A stretch of DNA of 64,000 nt, taken from NCBI RefSeq assembly GCF_902706035.1, contig NZ_CACSJA010000002.1:1-64000 (forward strand), given 5' to 3'. This document shows positions 38,028-46,069 of the stretch, one piece after another. The notes beneath the pieces are model-generated. The model did not search any database and was not told where the DNA came from. It saw only the letters and a list, made by a program, of their open reading frames with translations. This stretch comes from Pantoea sp. 18069. Lineage in GTDB: Bacteria > Pseudomonadota > Gammaproteobacteria > Burkholderiales > Burkholderiaceae_C. Each line of letters starts with the position of its first letter. Position 1 is the first letter of the stretch. Position numbers and translations under genes: made by a program.

Positions 38028-38074
38028 GTGTCCTGTCCACCCGTTTTTCCACTCCGAGTTTGAGGAAGTCTTCC

Positions 38075-39061
38075 ATGTCGATTCGTCCAATGATACGCGC
38101 CGGTGTCTGCGCCCTGACCCTGGCCGCCACCGCCCTCGGCTCCACTGCGGCCCTCGCCGAATGGAAGCCCGAGCGCCCCGTCAAGCTGCTCGTGGGCTTT
38201 GCGCCCGGCGGCTCGGCCGACACGCTGGCGCGCCTGATCGCCGAGCCGCTGGGCCGCAAGCTGGGCCAGCCGGTGGTGGTCGAGAACATCCCCGGCGCGG
38301 GCGGCAACATCATGGCCCAGCGCCTGTCCACGGCCCCCGCCGACGGCTACACGCTGGGCATGGGCGCCGCAGGTTCGATGTCGGTGACCTTCCACCTGAA
38401 CCCCGCGGCCACCAAGTACAAGCCCGAAAGCTTTGCGCCCGTGACGCTGCTGGCGACCCAGCCCAACGTGGTGATCGTCAACAACAACGTGCCCGCGGCC
38501 AACATCAACGACCTCAAGAGCTATATCCAGAAGACGCCGCAGGCCAGCTACGGCATCGCCGGCATAGGCATTTCCAACCACCTGATCGCCGAGTCCATGC
38601 TCAGCCGCCTGGGCGTGAAGATGGAAGCCGTGGCCTACAAGGGCGCCGCGCCCGTGATCACCGACCTGCTGGGCGGCCACATCGCGATGACCGTCGACAA
38701 CATCACCACCGCCGCGGCGCTGGTCAAGGAAAACAAGGTCAAGGCCCTGGGCGTGACCACCGCCAAGCGCGCGCCCCAGTTGCCCGATGTGCCGACCTTG
38801 CAGGAGCAGGGCATCAAGAACTTCGACATGCCCACCTGGCAAGGCCTGTTCGCACCCGCGGGCCTGCCCGCCGACGTGATGAAGACCTATTTCCAGGCCG
38901 TGCAGGAAGTGCTCAAGGACCCCGCTACGCATGAAAAGATGGCACTGCTGGGCTCCGAGCCCGTGCCCGGCGTGTCGTCGGCCGACTTCGTGAAGTACCT
39001 GGCCAAGGACCGCGCGCAATGGGCGCAGACCATCAAGGCGGCCAACATTCAGCCCCAATAA
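38075..39061 (+). CDS. Bug/TctC-family periplasmic solute-binding protein
   Basis: A 328-residue secreted protein with a signal peptide (MSIRPMIRAGVCALTLAATALGSTAALA). Bug signatures are LLVGFAPGGSADTLAR, VVENIPGAGGNIMAQ, and VAYKGAAPVITDLLGGHIAM. GAGGAAG lies upstream of the ATG. It closes the IclR-pepE-DUF1177-AroM cluster, so it probably binds the compound those enzymes degrade; its sequence differs from the two Bug proteins of the aldarate locus, especially in the ligand-loop region (GSMSVTFHLNP). A dispersed repeat with hairpins follows its stop codon and may end the transcript. Confidence 0.9.
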   Translation: MSIRPMIRAGVCALTLAATALGSTAALAEWKPERPVKLLVGFAPGGSADTLARLIAEPLGRKLGQPVVVENIPGAGGNIMAQRLSTAPADGYTLGMGAAGSMSVTFHLNPAATKYKPESFAPVTLLATQPNVVIVNNNVPAANINDLKSYIQKTPQASYGIAGIGISNHLIAESMLSRLGVKMEAVAYKGAAPVITDLLGGHIAMTVDNITTAAALVKENKVKALGVTTAKRAPQLPDVPTLQEQGIKNFDMPTWQGLFAPAGLPADVMKTYFQAVQEVLKDPATHEKMALLGSEPVPGVSSADFVKYLAKDRAQWAQTIKAANIQPQ

Positions 39062-39068
39062 ACTAACG

Positions 39069-39170
39069 CACCCCCTGAGCGCCTTCGGCGCTTCCCCCTC
39101 TCTCGCTTCGCGGGAGGGGGGCGACACCATCGCTGCGGGGCGGCCCTTGCTCGGTGCCCCCCGCTGGTGC
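39069..39170 (+). repeat. Dispersed intergenic repeat, family 1, copy B (fullest)
   Basis: Starts CACCCCCTGAGCGCC and ends near GGCCCTTGCTCGGTGCC. Contains the hairpin AGCGCC-TTC-GGCGCT (39078-39092) and a second GC-rich dyad (CCCCCTC...GAGGGGG). It begins seven bases after the Bug stop and could act as a transcription end or mRNA-stability element. Compare copies at 33091-33155 and 58556-58685. Confidence 0.75.
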
Positions 39171-39192
39171 ACGCCAGTGTTAAAACGCAGGC

Positions 39193-40023
39193 TCAGCCCC
39201 GCCGCTGCAGCAATTGCGCGGCCACCGCGACGGCAATCACTTCGGGCTCCTTGCCGTGGATTCCGGGCAGGCCTATGGGGCAGGTGACCTGGTCGAGCTC
39301 CTGCGCGCTGAAGCCGCGCTGCGCGAGCCGGCGGCGAAACACCGCCCATTTGGTCGCGCTGCCTATCAGGCCTATGAAATCCAGGTCGGCGCGCGCGCGC
39401 TGGCGCTGCAGGCAGGCGGCAACCACCTCGAGGTCTTCCGCATGGCTGAAGCTCATGATCAGCACCTGCGAATGCGCAGCGAGATCGGAGACCGCGGCTT
39501 CGACAGGCGCGGAATGCTCGCAGACCACGGCGCCTGTGGCGTCGTCCAGCCACTGCAGCGCGAACACCGCGTCGCGGCTGTCTATCCAGTGCAACTCGCA
39601 GGGCAGCGTCGTGAGCAGCCGCACCAGCGCGTGGCCCACATGGCCCGCGCCGAACAAGGCCACCCGCAGCGCGGGCGCCAGGCGCCGGGCGCTGCGCGCG
39701 GCAAGCCGCCGCAGCCCGGCCAGATCGCCCCGGGCCAGCGGCTCGTAGCGCAGCCAGACCACGCCGCCGCAGCACTGGCCCAGGCTGGGGCCCAGCGCAT
39801 AGCGCCGCTCCAGGCCTGCCCCGCCTTCTGTCATCAGTGCACGCGCCTGCGCCATGGCCTCGAATTCGAGGTGGCCGCCGCCAATCGTGCCGACCAGTTC
39901 GTCGGCCAGCACCAGCATCCAGGTACCGGCCTCGCGCGGCACCGACCCCTGGCAGCGCACTACTTCGACCCAACAGGCGGGCGCCGCACCAAGCCTGTCA
40001 CAGGCCGTTTTTAATGTATTCAA
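39193..40023 (-). CDS. xdhC: Xanthine dehydrogenase accessory protein XdhC
   Basis: A ~276-residue protein that binds the molybdenum cofactor and inserts it into XdhB. Typical features are VEVVRCQGSVPREAGTWMLV with the conserved Cys/Ser/Pro pattern, GTIGGGHLEFEA, LGPSLGQCCGGVV, a Rossmann-like VALFGAGHVGHALVRLL and FIGLIGSATKWAVFRRRL. I choose a TTG start at 40023 because AAGAAGGA lies seven bases before it; the upstream ATG at 40077 would put that ribosome site inside the coding sequence. It is separated from xdhAB by 11 kb and stands near the later urate genes instead. Confidence 0.92.
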   Translation of the reverse strand: MNTLKTACDRLGAAPACWVEVVRCQGSVPREAGTWMLVLADELVGTIGGGHLEFEAMAQARALMTEGGAGLERRYALGPSLGQCCGGVVWLRYEPLARGDLAGLRRLAARSARRLAPALRVALFGAGHVGHALVRLLTTLPCELHWIDSRDAVFALQWLDDATGAVVCEHSAPVEAAVSDLAAHSQVLIMSFSHAEDLEVVAACLQRQRARADLDFIGLIGSATKWAVFRRRLAQRGFSAQELDQVTCPIGLPGIHGKEPEVIAVAVAAQLLQRRG

Positions 40024-40113
40024 ACGAAAATCCTTCTTCGCTTTGCCAGCGCAGTGCATGGTTTTGGACGTTGCCATCCCTGGCCCGGCAGGCTTTCAGG
40101 ATAACCTCGCACC

Positions 40114-40638
40114 ATGCCCGATAAGCGTTCCCCCTCTCCTTCCACGCCCTCCGACGCAGGCCGCCCGCGTTCCTGGCTCTGGGCCAGCCTGATGGCCGGC
40201 GTCGCCTCCCTGGTCGCCGCCTGCAAGTCGCCTCCCGTTCCCCCCCAGCGCGGCCCTGACGCGACGCTGCAGGACCAGGCCGCCGGCGCGCCCGCGTCTT
40301 CGGGCGCGGCCACGCCGCGCGCCTACCGCCAGGATGCGGCCAAGCACCTGTATGCGCGCAATGCCCAGCGCATCTACGCAGGCCCGCTGCCGCCGATGCT
40401 GTATGCGATCGGCGTGCTCGAAGTCGATATCGACCGCAATGGCCGCGTCCAGCGCCTGAGCTGGATGCGCGCGCCCAGACATGCGCCCGAAGTCATCGCC
40501 GAAATCGAGCGCACCGTGCGCAGCGCCGCGCCCTATCCCGTGCCGGCACGCATGGGCAAGGTGACCTATACCGATACCTGGCTGTGGGACAAATCCGGGC
40601 AGTTCCAGCTCGATACGTTGACGGAGGGACAGCGCTGA
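40114..40638 (+). CDS. Lipoprotein with TonB C-terminal-like domain, function unknown
   Basis: A 174-residue protein. A long N-region (MPDKRSPSPSTPSDAGRPRS) precedes a hydrophobic stretch and a lipobox-like LVAAC, then a Pro/Ala-rich linker. Residues ~75-170 resemble a TonB C-terminal/energy-transducer fold: YAIGVLEVDIDRNGRVQRLSWMRAPRHAPEV, IERTVRSAAPYPVP. There is no TonB system nearby, and the protein lacks the long periplasmic spanning segment, so it is not a functional TonB. Divergent from xdhC (90 bases between starts) and followed by repeats. Role unknown. Confidence 0.75.
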   Translation: MPDKRSPSPSTPSDAGRPRSWLWASLMAGVASLVAACKSPPVPPQRGPDATLQDQAAGAPASSGAATPRAYRQDAAKHLYARNAQRIYAGPLPPMLYAIGVLEVDIDRNGRVQRLSWMRAPRHAPEVIAEIERTVRSAAPYPVPARMGKVTYTDTWLWDKSGQFQLDTLTEGQR

Positions 40639-40769
40639 TCGCGTCCTTCTTGAGGCATGGCCTCGAAATCCCGTTCGTCCGCGGCCGGCCAGGCAGGCGC
40701 AGGGCGAACATTTTTCAGCGCGCCCTGGGCGAGACAAGTCTTGTCACAGGATGCCAGGAAATACCGGGG

Positions 40770-40849
40770 CTTCGACAGGCTCAGCCCGAACGGTTTTTTT
40801 GAGCGCGCCCCGAGCCACCGTTCGCCCTGCGTCCTGAGCCAGTCGAAGG
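40770..40849. repeat. Dispersed intergenic repeat, family 2 (TTCGACARGCTCAG), inverted pair
   Basis: CTTCGACAGGCTCAGCCCGAACGG at 40770-40793 is answered by CCGTTCGCCC...CTGAGCCAGTCGAAGG at 40818-40849 in opposite orientation, with a T run between. The two arms can fold on each other. It fills the gap after the lipoprotein gene (ends 40638) and before uraH (ends 40866), converging genes, so it may serve as a bidirectional transcription end. Confidence 0.7.
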
Positions 40850-40865
40850 ACCGAAGGGCCGGCTA

Positions 40866-41216
40866 TCACGACCCCCTATAAGTCGAATAGCTCCAGGGAC
40901 TGACCAGCAACGGCACGTGGTAGTGCTGGTCGGCATGGGCGACGCCGAAATCCAGGCTCACGCGGTCCAGGAAGTTCGGCTCGGGCAGCGCCACGCCGCG
41001 CGCCTTGAAATACGCGCCCACGTCGAAGGTCAGCCGGTAGGTGCCGGTCTGCAGGCTCGCGTTGTCGAACAGCGGCGCATCCGTGCGGCCATCGGCATTG
41101 AGCACCAGTTGGCGCAACAGCGTCGCCTGCTCACCCTCGGTGCGGTAGAAGGATACGGCCATGCCGGCCGCAGGGCAGCCGTGCATCGTGTCGAGAACGT
41201 GGGTGCTCAGGCCCAT
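40866..41216 (-). CDS. uraH: 5-hydroxyisourate hydrolase (transthyretin-like)
   Basis: A 116-residue protein that hydrolyses 5-hydroxyisourate, the product of PuuD, to OHCU. It has all the family marks: MGLSTHVLDTMHGCPAAGM with the catalytic His, GRTDAPL, the HYHVPLLVSPWSYSTYRGS C-terminus with the YRGS signature. The ATG at 41216 is preceded by AGGAGA. Divergent from the GntR regulator, 92 bases apart, with a palindromic operator candidate between them. No signal peptide, so cytoplasmic. Confidence 0.96.
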   Translation of the reverse strand: MGLSTHVLDTMHGCPAAGMAVSFYRTEGEQATLLRQLVLNADGRTDAPLFDNASLQTGTYRLTFDVGAYFKARGVALPEPNFLDRVSLDFGVAHADQHYHVPLLVSPWSYSTYRGS

Positions 41217-41269
41217 AGGGAATCTCCTGTGTGCAAAAGCCTTGCCGGATGGCAGTTTGCGTAACAAAA

Positions 41270-41279
41270 TTGTATACAA
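41270..41279. promoter_or_regulatory. Palindromic operator candidate between uraH and the GntR regulator
   Basis: TTGTATACAA, a perfect 10-base palindrome inside an AT-rich AAAATTGTATACAAATTTT context, 30 bases before the GntR start and 54 before uraH. It fits the TNGT...ACNA half-site pattern of FCD-type GntR regulators and probably mediates autoregulation and control of uraH. The core recurs at 34549-34556 near puuD. Confidence 0.6.
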
Positions 41280-41308
41280 ATTTTGTCCAGCAACACTAAA
41301 ATTGCGCC

Positions 41309-41980
41309 ATGGAACCCACGACCACCCGCACCATCGCCGAGGCGCTGACCCGCGCCATCGTGGAGCACAAGCTGCGCCCCGGCACCAAGCTTGGGGAGCA
41401 AAAGCTGGCGGATCACTTCGGCGTGTCACGCACGCTGGTGCGCCAGGCGCTGTTCCAGTTGACGCAGAACCGGCTGGTCACGCTCGAGCCCGCGCGCGGC
41501 GCCTATGTCTCTACACCGTCGGTGCAGGAAGCGCGCCAGGTGTTCGCCGTGCGCCGCATGCTGGAGACCGAGATGACGCGCGCCTTTGTTGCCGGCGTCA
41601 CGCCGGCCAAGATCCAGGCCCTGCGCGCCCATGTGGCCGCGGAGCAGGCCGCGCTGGACCGTTCCGATGTCAGCCAGCGCACCGAACTGCTCGGAGACTT
41701 CCATGTGCGCATGGCCGAACTGATGGGCAACGAGGTGCTGGCCCAGCTGATCGGCGACCTGACGTCGCGCTGCGCGCTGATCATGCTGATGTACCAGTCG
41801 GCCTCGGCCGCCGAACACTCGCACGAGGAGCATGCCGAGATCGTCTCGGCACTCGCGGCCCGGGACGCCGATCGGGCCGTGCGCCTGATGCAGGAACATT
41901 TATTGCATGTCGAGGCCGGGCTGACGTTCGACCGTGAACTGCCCGCCAACGACCTGTCCCAGGCCCTGTCCTCACTCTGA
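41309..41980 (+). CDS. GntR-family (FCD subfamily) regulator of urate/allantoin genes
   Basis: A 223-residue regulator. Winged helix-turn-helix: LRPGTKLGEQKLADHFGVSRTLVRQALFQLTQNRLVTLEPARGAYVS. The FCD ligand domain follows (ARQVFAVRRMLETEMTRAF, RTELLGDFHVRMAELMGN, HEEHAEIVSALAARDADRAVRLMQEHLLHVE), with the His/Asp/Glu positions used for metal or carboxylate binding. It lies between uraH and puuE, transcribed with puuE (11 bases gap), so it likely responds to an intermediate such as urate, allantoin or allantoate (inference). PucR/UrpR-type alternatives are excluded by its fold. Confidence 0.92.
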   Translation: MEPTTTRTIAEALTRAIVEHKLRPGTKLGEQKLADHFGVSRTLVRQALFQLTQNRLVTLEPARGAYVSTPSVQEARQVFAVRRMLETEMTRAFVAGVTPAKIQALRAHVAAEQAALDRSDVSQRTELLGDFHVRMAELMGNEVLAQLIGDLTSRCALIMLMYQSASAAEHSHEEHAEIVSALAARDADRAVRLMQEHLLHVEAGLTFDRELPANDLSQALSSL

Positions 41981-41991
41981 AGTTTTCCCGC

Positions 41992-42948
41992 ATGCTGTAC
42001 GACGCCACCGCCCCCTATCCCCGAGACCTGGTGGGCTACGGCCGCAAGCCGCCCCACGCCCAATGGCCGGGGCAGGCGCGGATCGCAGTGCAGTTCGTGC
42101 TCAACTACGAGGAAGGCGGCGAGAACGCCGTGCTGCACGGCGACCCGGCGAGCGAGCAGTTCCTGTCCGAAATGTTCAATCCCGCGGCCTATCCCGAGCG
42201 CCACATGAGCATGGAAGGCATCTACGAATACGGTTCGCGCGCGGGCGTCTGGCGCCTGCTGCGCGAATTCGACAAACGCGGCCTGCCGCTCACGGTGTTC
42301 GGCGTCGCCAGCGCCCTGCAGCGCCACCCCGACGTGACCCAGGCGTTTGTCGAGCTGGGCCATGAAGTCGCCTGCCACGGCCTCAAGTGGATCCACTACC
42401 AGGGCGTGGCCGAGGAAGTCGAACGCGCCCACATGCAGCAGGCGATGGCGATTTTCCAGCAGCTGTTCGGCGAGCGCGCAACGCATGGCCTGGGCTGGTA
42501 CACCGGGCGCGACAGCCCCAACACCCACCGCCTGGTCGCCGATTTCGGCGGCTTTGCCTACGACAGTGACTACTACGGCGACGACCTGCCGTTCTGGATG
42601 AAGGTCGCGAAAAGCGACGGCACCAGCGCGCGCCAGTTGATCGTGCCCTATACGCTCGACTGCAATGACATGCGCTTCGCCCTGCCCCAGGGTTTCTCGC
42701 ACGCCGATCCCTTCTTCCAGTACCTCAAGGACACGTTCGACGTGCTCTACGCCGAAGGCGACCCCGCGGGCGACAACGCGCCCAAGATGATGAGCATAGG
42801 CATGCACTGCCGGCTGCTGGGCAAGCCCGGCCGGATCACGGCGCTGCAGCGCTTTCTCGACCACATCCAGCAGCACGAGGCGGTCTGGGTGTGCCGGCGC
42901 ATCGACATCGCACGCCACTGGGCACAGACCCACCCCTGCCAGGATTGA
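41992..42948 (+). CDS. puuE: Allantoinase, polysaccharide deacetylase-fold type (PuuE)
   Basis: A 318-residue protein of the PuuE family, a metal-independent or cofactor-poor allantoinase that opens (S)-allantoin to allantoate. It has the polysaccharide deacetylase (NodB-like) fold: VQFVLNYEEGGENAVLHGD, SMEGIYEYGSRAGVWRLL, HEVACHGLKWIHYQ, GWYTGRDSPNTHRLV, DSDYYGDDLPFW. The usual amidohydrolase allantoinase (AllB) is not present in the window. It is directly followed (five bases) by the uraD-hydrolase fusion gene, making a compact urate-degradation operon with the GntR gene at its head. Confidence 0.95.
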   Translation: MLYDATAPYPRDLVGYGRKPPHAQWPGQARIAVQFVLNYEEGGENAVLHGDPASEQFLSEMFNPAAYPERHMSMEGIYEYGSRAGVWRLLREFDKRGLPLTVFGVASALQRHPDVTQAFVELGHEVACHGLKWIHYQGVAEEVERAHMQQAMAIFQQLFGERATHGLGWYTGRDSPNTHRLVADFGGFAYDSDYYGDDLPFWMKVAKSDGTSARQLIVPYTLDCNDMRFALPQGFSHADPFFQYLKDTFDVLYAEGDPAGDNAPKMMSIGMHCRLLGKPGRITALQRFLDHIQQHEAVWVCRRIDIARHWAQTHPCQD

Positions 42949-42953
42949 ACGCC

Positions 42954-44729
42954 ATGCCCTTGACGCTGGAACAGCTGAATCAGGCCGACCCGGCCCAGGC
43001 CCTCGCCCTGCTCGACGGCCTCTACGAACACTCCCCGTGGATTGCCGCGGCGGCGCTGGCACAACGACCGTTCCGTTCGCTCGATCACCTCAAGCACACG
43101 ATGGTGCAGGTGCTCGCGGCCGCGCCGGCGCAGGCCCGGCTCGACCTGATCCGCGCCCACCCCGAACTCGCGGGCAAGGCCATGGTGGCGCGCAGCCTCA
43201 CGGCCGAGTCGACCAACGAACAGAACCGCGCCGGGCTCACGCAATGCACGCCCGGGGAGTTCGCGCGCATCCAGCAGCTCAACGCCGACTACAACGCGCG
43301 CTTCGGTTTTCCGTTCATCCTCGCGGTGCGCGGCCCGCGCGGGCTGGGCCTGGCCAAGCAGGAAATCATCGCGACGTTTGCGCGCCGCCTGCACAACCAC
43401 CCCGACTTCGAATGCGCCGAGGCGATTCGCAACATCCACCGCATCGCCGAGATCCGCCTCAACGACAAGTTCGGCCATGTGCCCGCGCTGGGCAACGATG
43501 TCTGGGACTGGCAGGAAGCGCTGGCCGAATACTCCGACCCGGGCTTTGCCGAACACGGCCAGCTCACCGTGACGTATCTCACCGACGCCCACCGCGCCTG
43601 CGCGCAGCGCATCAGCGACGGGATGCGCGACTGCGGATTTGATGAAGTCGCCATCGACGCCGTGGGCAATGTCGTAGCCCGCTACCATCCGAGCGACGCG
43701 GCCGGGCGCTATCTGCTCACGGGCAGCCATTACGACACCGTGCGCAACGGCGGCAAGTACGACGGCCGCCTGGGCATCTTCGTGCCCATGGCCTGCGTGC
43801 GCGAGCTGCACCGCGCGGGCCGGCGACTGCCCTTCGGCATCGAGGTCGTGGCCTTCGCCGAAGAGGAAGGCCAGCGCTACAAGGCCACCTTCCTGGGTTC
43901 GGGCGCGTTGATCGGCGACTTCCGCCCCGAATGGCTGGAGCAGCAGGATGCCGATGGCGTCACCATGCGCGCGGCCATGCAGCACGCGGGCCTGGAGCCC
44001 GACGGCATTCCTGCGCTCAAGCGCGACCCGGCCGACTATCTGGGCTTTGTCGAAGTGCATATCGAGCAGGGCCCGGTACTCAACGAACTCGACATTCCGC
44101 TGGGCGTCGTGACCTCGATCAACGGCAGCGTGCGCTATCTGTGCGAAATGACCGGCATGGCCAGCCATGCGGGCACCACGCCCATGGACCGCCGGCGCGA
44201 CGCGGCCACGGCCGTCGCCGAACTCGCGCTGTTCGTCGAGCAGCGCGCGGCGCGCGACGGCGACTCGGTGGCCACCATAGGCCAATGGCAGGTGCCCAAC
44301 GGCTCGATCAACGTCGTGCCCGGGCGCTGCCTGTTCAGCCTCGACATGCGCGCGCCCACCGATGCGCAGCGCGACGCGCTGGCGGCCGACATCCTCGCCG
44401 AACTGGAGGCGATCACCGCGCGCCGCGGCCTGCGCTGCAGCAGCGAGCTCGCCATGCGCGCGGCCGCCGCGCCCAGCGATCCGGCCTGGCAGCAGCGCTG
44501 GGAGAAAGCCGTAGCGGCGCTGGGCCTGCCGGTATTTCGCCTGCCCAGCGGCGCGGGCCACGACGCGATGAAGCTGCACGAAGTCATGCCCCAGGCCATG
44601 CTGTTCGTGCGCGGCCTCAACGCCGGCATCAGCCACAACCCGCTGGAAAGCACGACGGCCGACGACATGCAGCTCGCGGTCGAGGCCTTCACCCATGTCC
44701 TGAACCAATTGAGCGACGAAGCGCAATGA
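42954..44729 (+). CDS. Fused OHCU decarboxylase (UraD) - allantoate amidohydrolase (AllC-like)
   Basis: A 591-residue two-domain enzyme. Residues 1-~170 are a full OHCU decarboxylase: FRSLDHLKHTM, HPELAG with the catalytic His69, LTAESTNEQNRAGL with Glu85, GFPFILAVRG. Residues ~200-591 are a complete M20-type hydrolase of the allantoate amidohydrolase/N-carbamoyl-amino acid hydrolase group: GSHYDTV (His259, Asp261), GGKYDGRLG (Asp270), FAEEEGQRY (Glu303-305), EVHIEQGPVL, SHAGTTPMDRRRDA and SGAGHDAM. Chemically it would join two non-consecutive steps: OHCU to allantoin and, after PuuE, allantoate to ureidoglycine. The last four bases overlap the next gene. Confidence 0.92.
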   Translation: MPLTLEQLNQADPAQALALLDGLYEHSPWIAAAALAQRPFRSLDHLKHTMVQVLAAAPAQARLDLIRAHPELAGKAMVARSLTAESTNEQNRAGLTQCTPGEFARIQQLNADYNARFGFPFILAVRGPRGLGLAKQEIIATFARRLHNHPDFECAEAIRNIHRIAEIRLNDKFGHVPALGNDVWDWQEALAEYSDPGFAEHGQLTVTYLTDAHRACAQRISDGMRDCGFDEVAIDAVGNVVARYHPSDAAGRYLLTGSHYDTVRNGGKYDGRLGIFVPMACVRELHRAGRRLPFGIEVVAFAEEEGQRYKATFLGSGALIGDFRPEWLEQQDADGVTMRAAMQHAGLEPDGIPALKRDPADYLGFVEVHIEQGPVLNELDIPLGVVTSINGSVRYLCEMTGMASHAGTTPMDRRRDAATAVAELALFVEQRAARDGDSVATIGQWQVPNGSINVVPGRCLFSLDMRAPTDAQRDALAADILAELEAITARRGLRCSSELAMRAAAAPSDPAWQQRWEKAVAALGLPVFRLPSGAGHDAMKLHEVMPQAMLFVRGLNAGISHNPLESTTADDMQLAVEAFTHVLNQLSDEAQ

Positions 44730-46018
44730 GCCAAGCCCACGACCACGCAGACACCGCCTGCGCCACTTACTCTGCACTCGACGCCTGGATCGACGCGCAT
44801 TTCGACGCCGAAGTGCAATTCCTGCAGGCGCTGGTGCAGGTGCCCACCGACACCCCGCCGGGCAACAACGCGCCGCATGCAGAGCGCACCGCCGCGCTGC
44901 TGCAGGACTTCGGCATGCAGGCCGAAAAGCACGCCGTGCCCACGCCCGAGGTCCAGGCCTACGGCATGGAATCGATCACCAATCTGATCGTGCGCCGCCC
45001 CTACGGCCCCGTGGGCTCGGGGCGCACGATTGCGCTCAACGCGCATGGCGATGTCGTGCCGCCGGGCGAAGGCTGGAGCCGCGACCCCTACGGCGCCGAG
45101 ATCGAGGACGGCAAGCTCTACGGCCGCGCCGCGGCCGTGAGCAAGAGCGATTTCGCGAGCTTCACGTTCGCCGTCCGTGCGCTCGAAGCCGTGGCCCGGC
45201 CCACCCAGGGCGCCATCGAGCTGCACTTCACCTATGACGAGGAATTCGGCGGCGAACTCGGCCCGGGCTGGCTGCTGCGCCATCAGCTCACAAAGCCCGA
45301 CCTGATGATTGCCGCGGGCTTCAGCTACGAAGTGGTCACGGCCCACAACGGCTGTCTGCAGATGGAAGTCACGGTGCACGGCAAGATGGCGCACGCGGCC
45401 GTGCCGCAAACCGGCGTGGACGCGCTGCAGGCCGCAACGGCGCTGATGAACGCACTCTACGCCGAGAACGCCAGGTACCGGCAGATCACGTCCGCAGTAC
45501 CGGGCATCACCCACCCCTACCTGAACATCGGCACCATTCAGGGGGGAACCAATACCAACGTGGTGCCTGGAAAAGTGGTGCTCAAGCTCGACCGGCGCAT
45601 GATTCCCGAGGAAGATCCGAGCGCCGTCGAAGCCGGCATCCGCGCGCTGATCGCCCAGGCCGCGGCCGACTTCAATCGCCTGCATGGCCTCGAAGGCGAG
45701 GACGCGGTGCACATCGCCATCAAGCGCCTGCTGCTGGCGCGCGCCATGACGCCCCTGGCCGGCAACCAGCCGCTGGTCGACGCGCTGCAGCAGCATGGCG
45801 AAGCCGTGTTCGGCCAGAAGCCGCCGGCCGTGGGCACGCCGCTCTATACCGATGTGCGCCTCTATGGCGAACACGGCATTCCCGGCGTGATCTATGGCGC
45901 CGGGCCGCGCACGGTGCTCGAATCGCACGCCAAGCGCGCCGACGAGCGCCTGCAGCTTGAAGACCTGCGCCGTGCAACGAAAGTCATCGCGCGCAGCCTG
46001 CACGACCTGCTGGGCTGA
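44726..46018 (+). CDS. M20-family metallohydrolase (ArgE/DapE/ACY1-like), probable late step of allantoate breakdown
   Basis: A 430-residue hydrolase. Metal ligands appear in LNAHGDVVPPGEGW (His, Asp), GRAAAVSKSD (Asp), TYDEEFGGELGPG (Glu pair) and the final ESHAKRADE (His). The dimerisation insert contains MEVTVHGKMAHAAVPQTG. It is of the ArgE/DapE type and is only distantly related to the AllC-like domain encoded just before it, whose stop codon it overlaps (ATGA). Translational coupling implies a pathway role: ureidoglycolate or ureidoglycine amidohydrolase activity is conceivable, since no other enzyme for that step is in the window. Family firm; function uncertain. Confidence 0.85.
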   Translation: MSQAHDHADTACATYSALDAWIDAHFDAEVQFLQALVQVPTDTPPGNNAPHAERTAALLQDFGMQAEKHAVPTPEVQAYGMESITNLIVRRPYGPVGSGRTIALNAHGDVVPPGEGWSRDPYGAEIEDGKLYGRAAAVSKSDFASFTFAVRALEAVARPTQGAIELHFTYDEEFGGELGPGWLLRHQLTKPDLMIAAGFSYEVVTAHNGCLQMEVTVHGKMAHAAVPQTGVDALQAATALMNALYAENARYRQITSAVPGITHPYLNIGTIQGGTNTNVVPGKVVLKLDRRMIPEEDPSAVEAGIRALIAQAAADFNRLHGLEGEDAVHIAIKRLLLARAMTPLAGNQPLVDALQQHGEAVFGQKPPAVGTPLYTDVRLYGEHGIPGVIYGAGPRTVLESHAKRADERLQLEDLRRATKVIARSLHDLLG

Positions 46019-46069
46019 AGGCCCGCGCGGGAAGGCGCCGCTGCGCGCCCTCAGAACGTGTTCACGATC

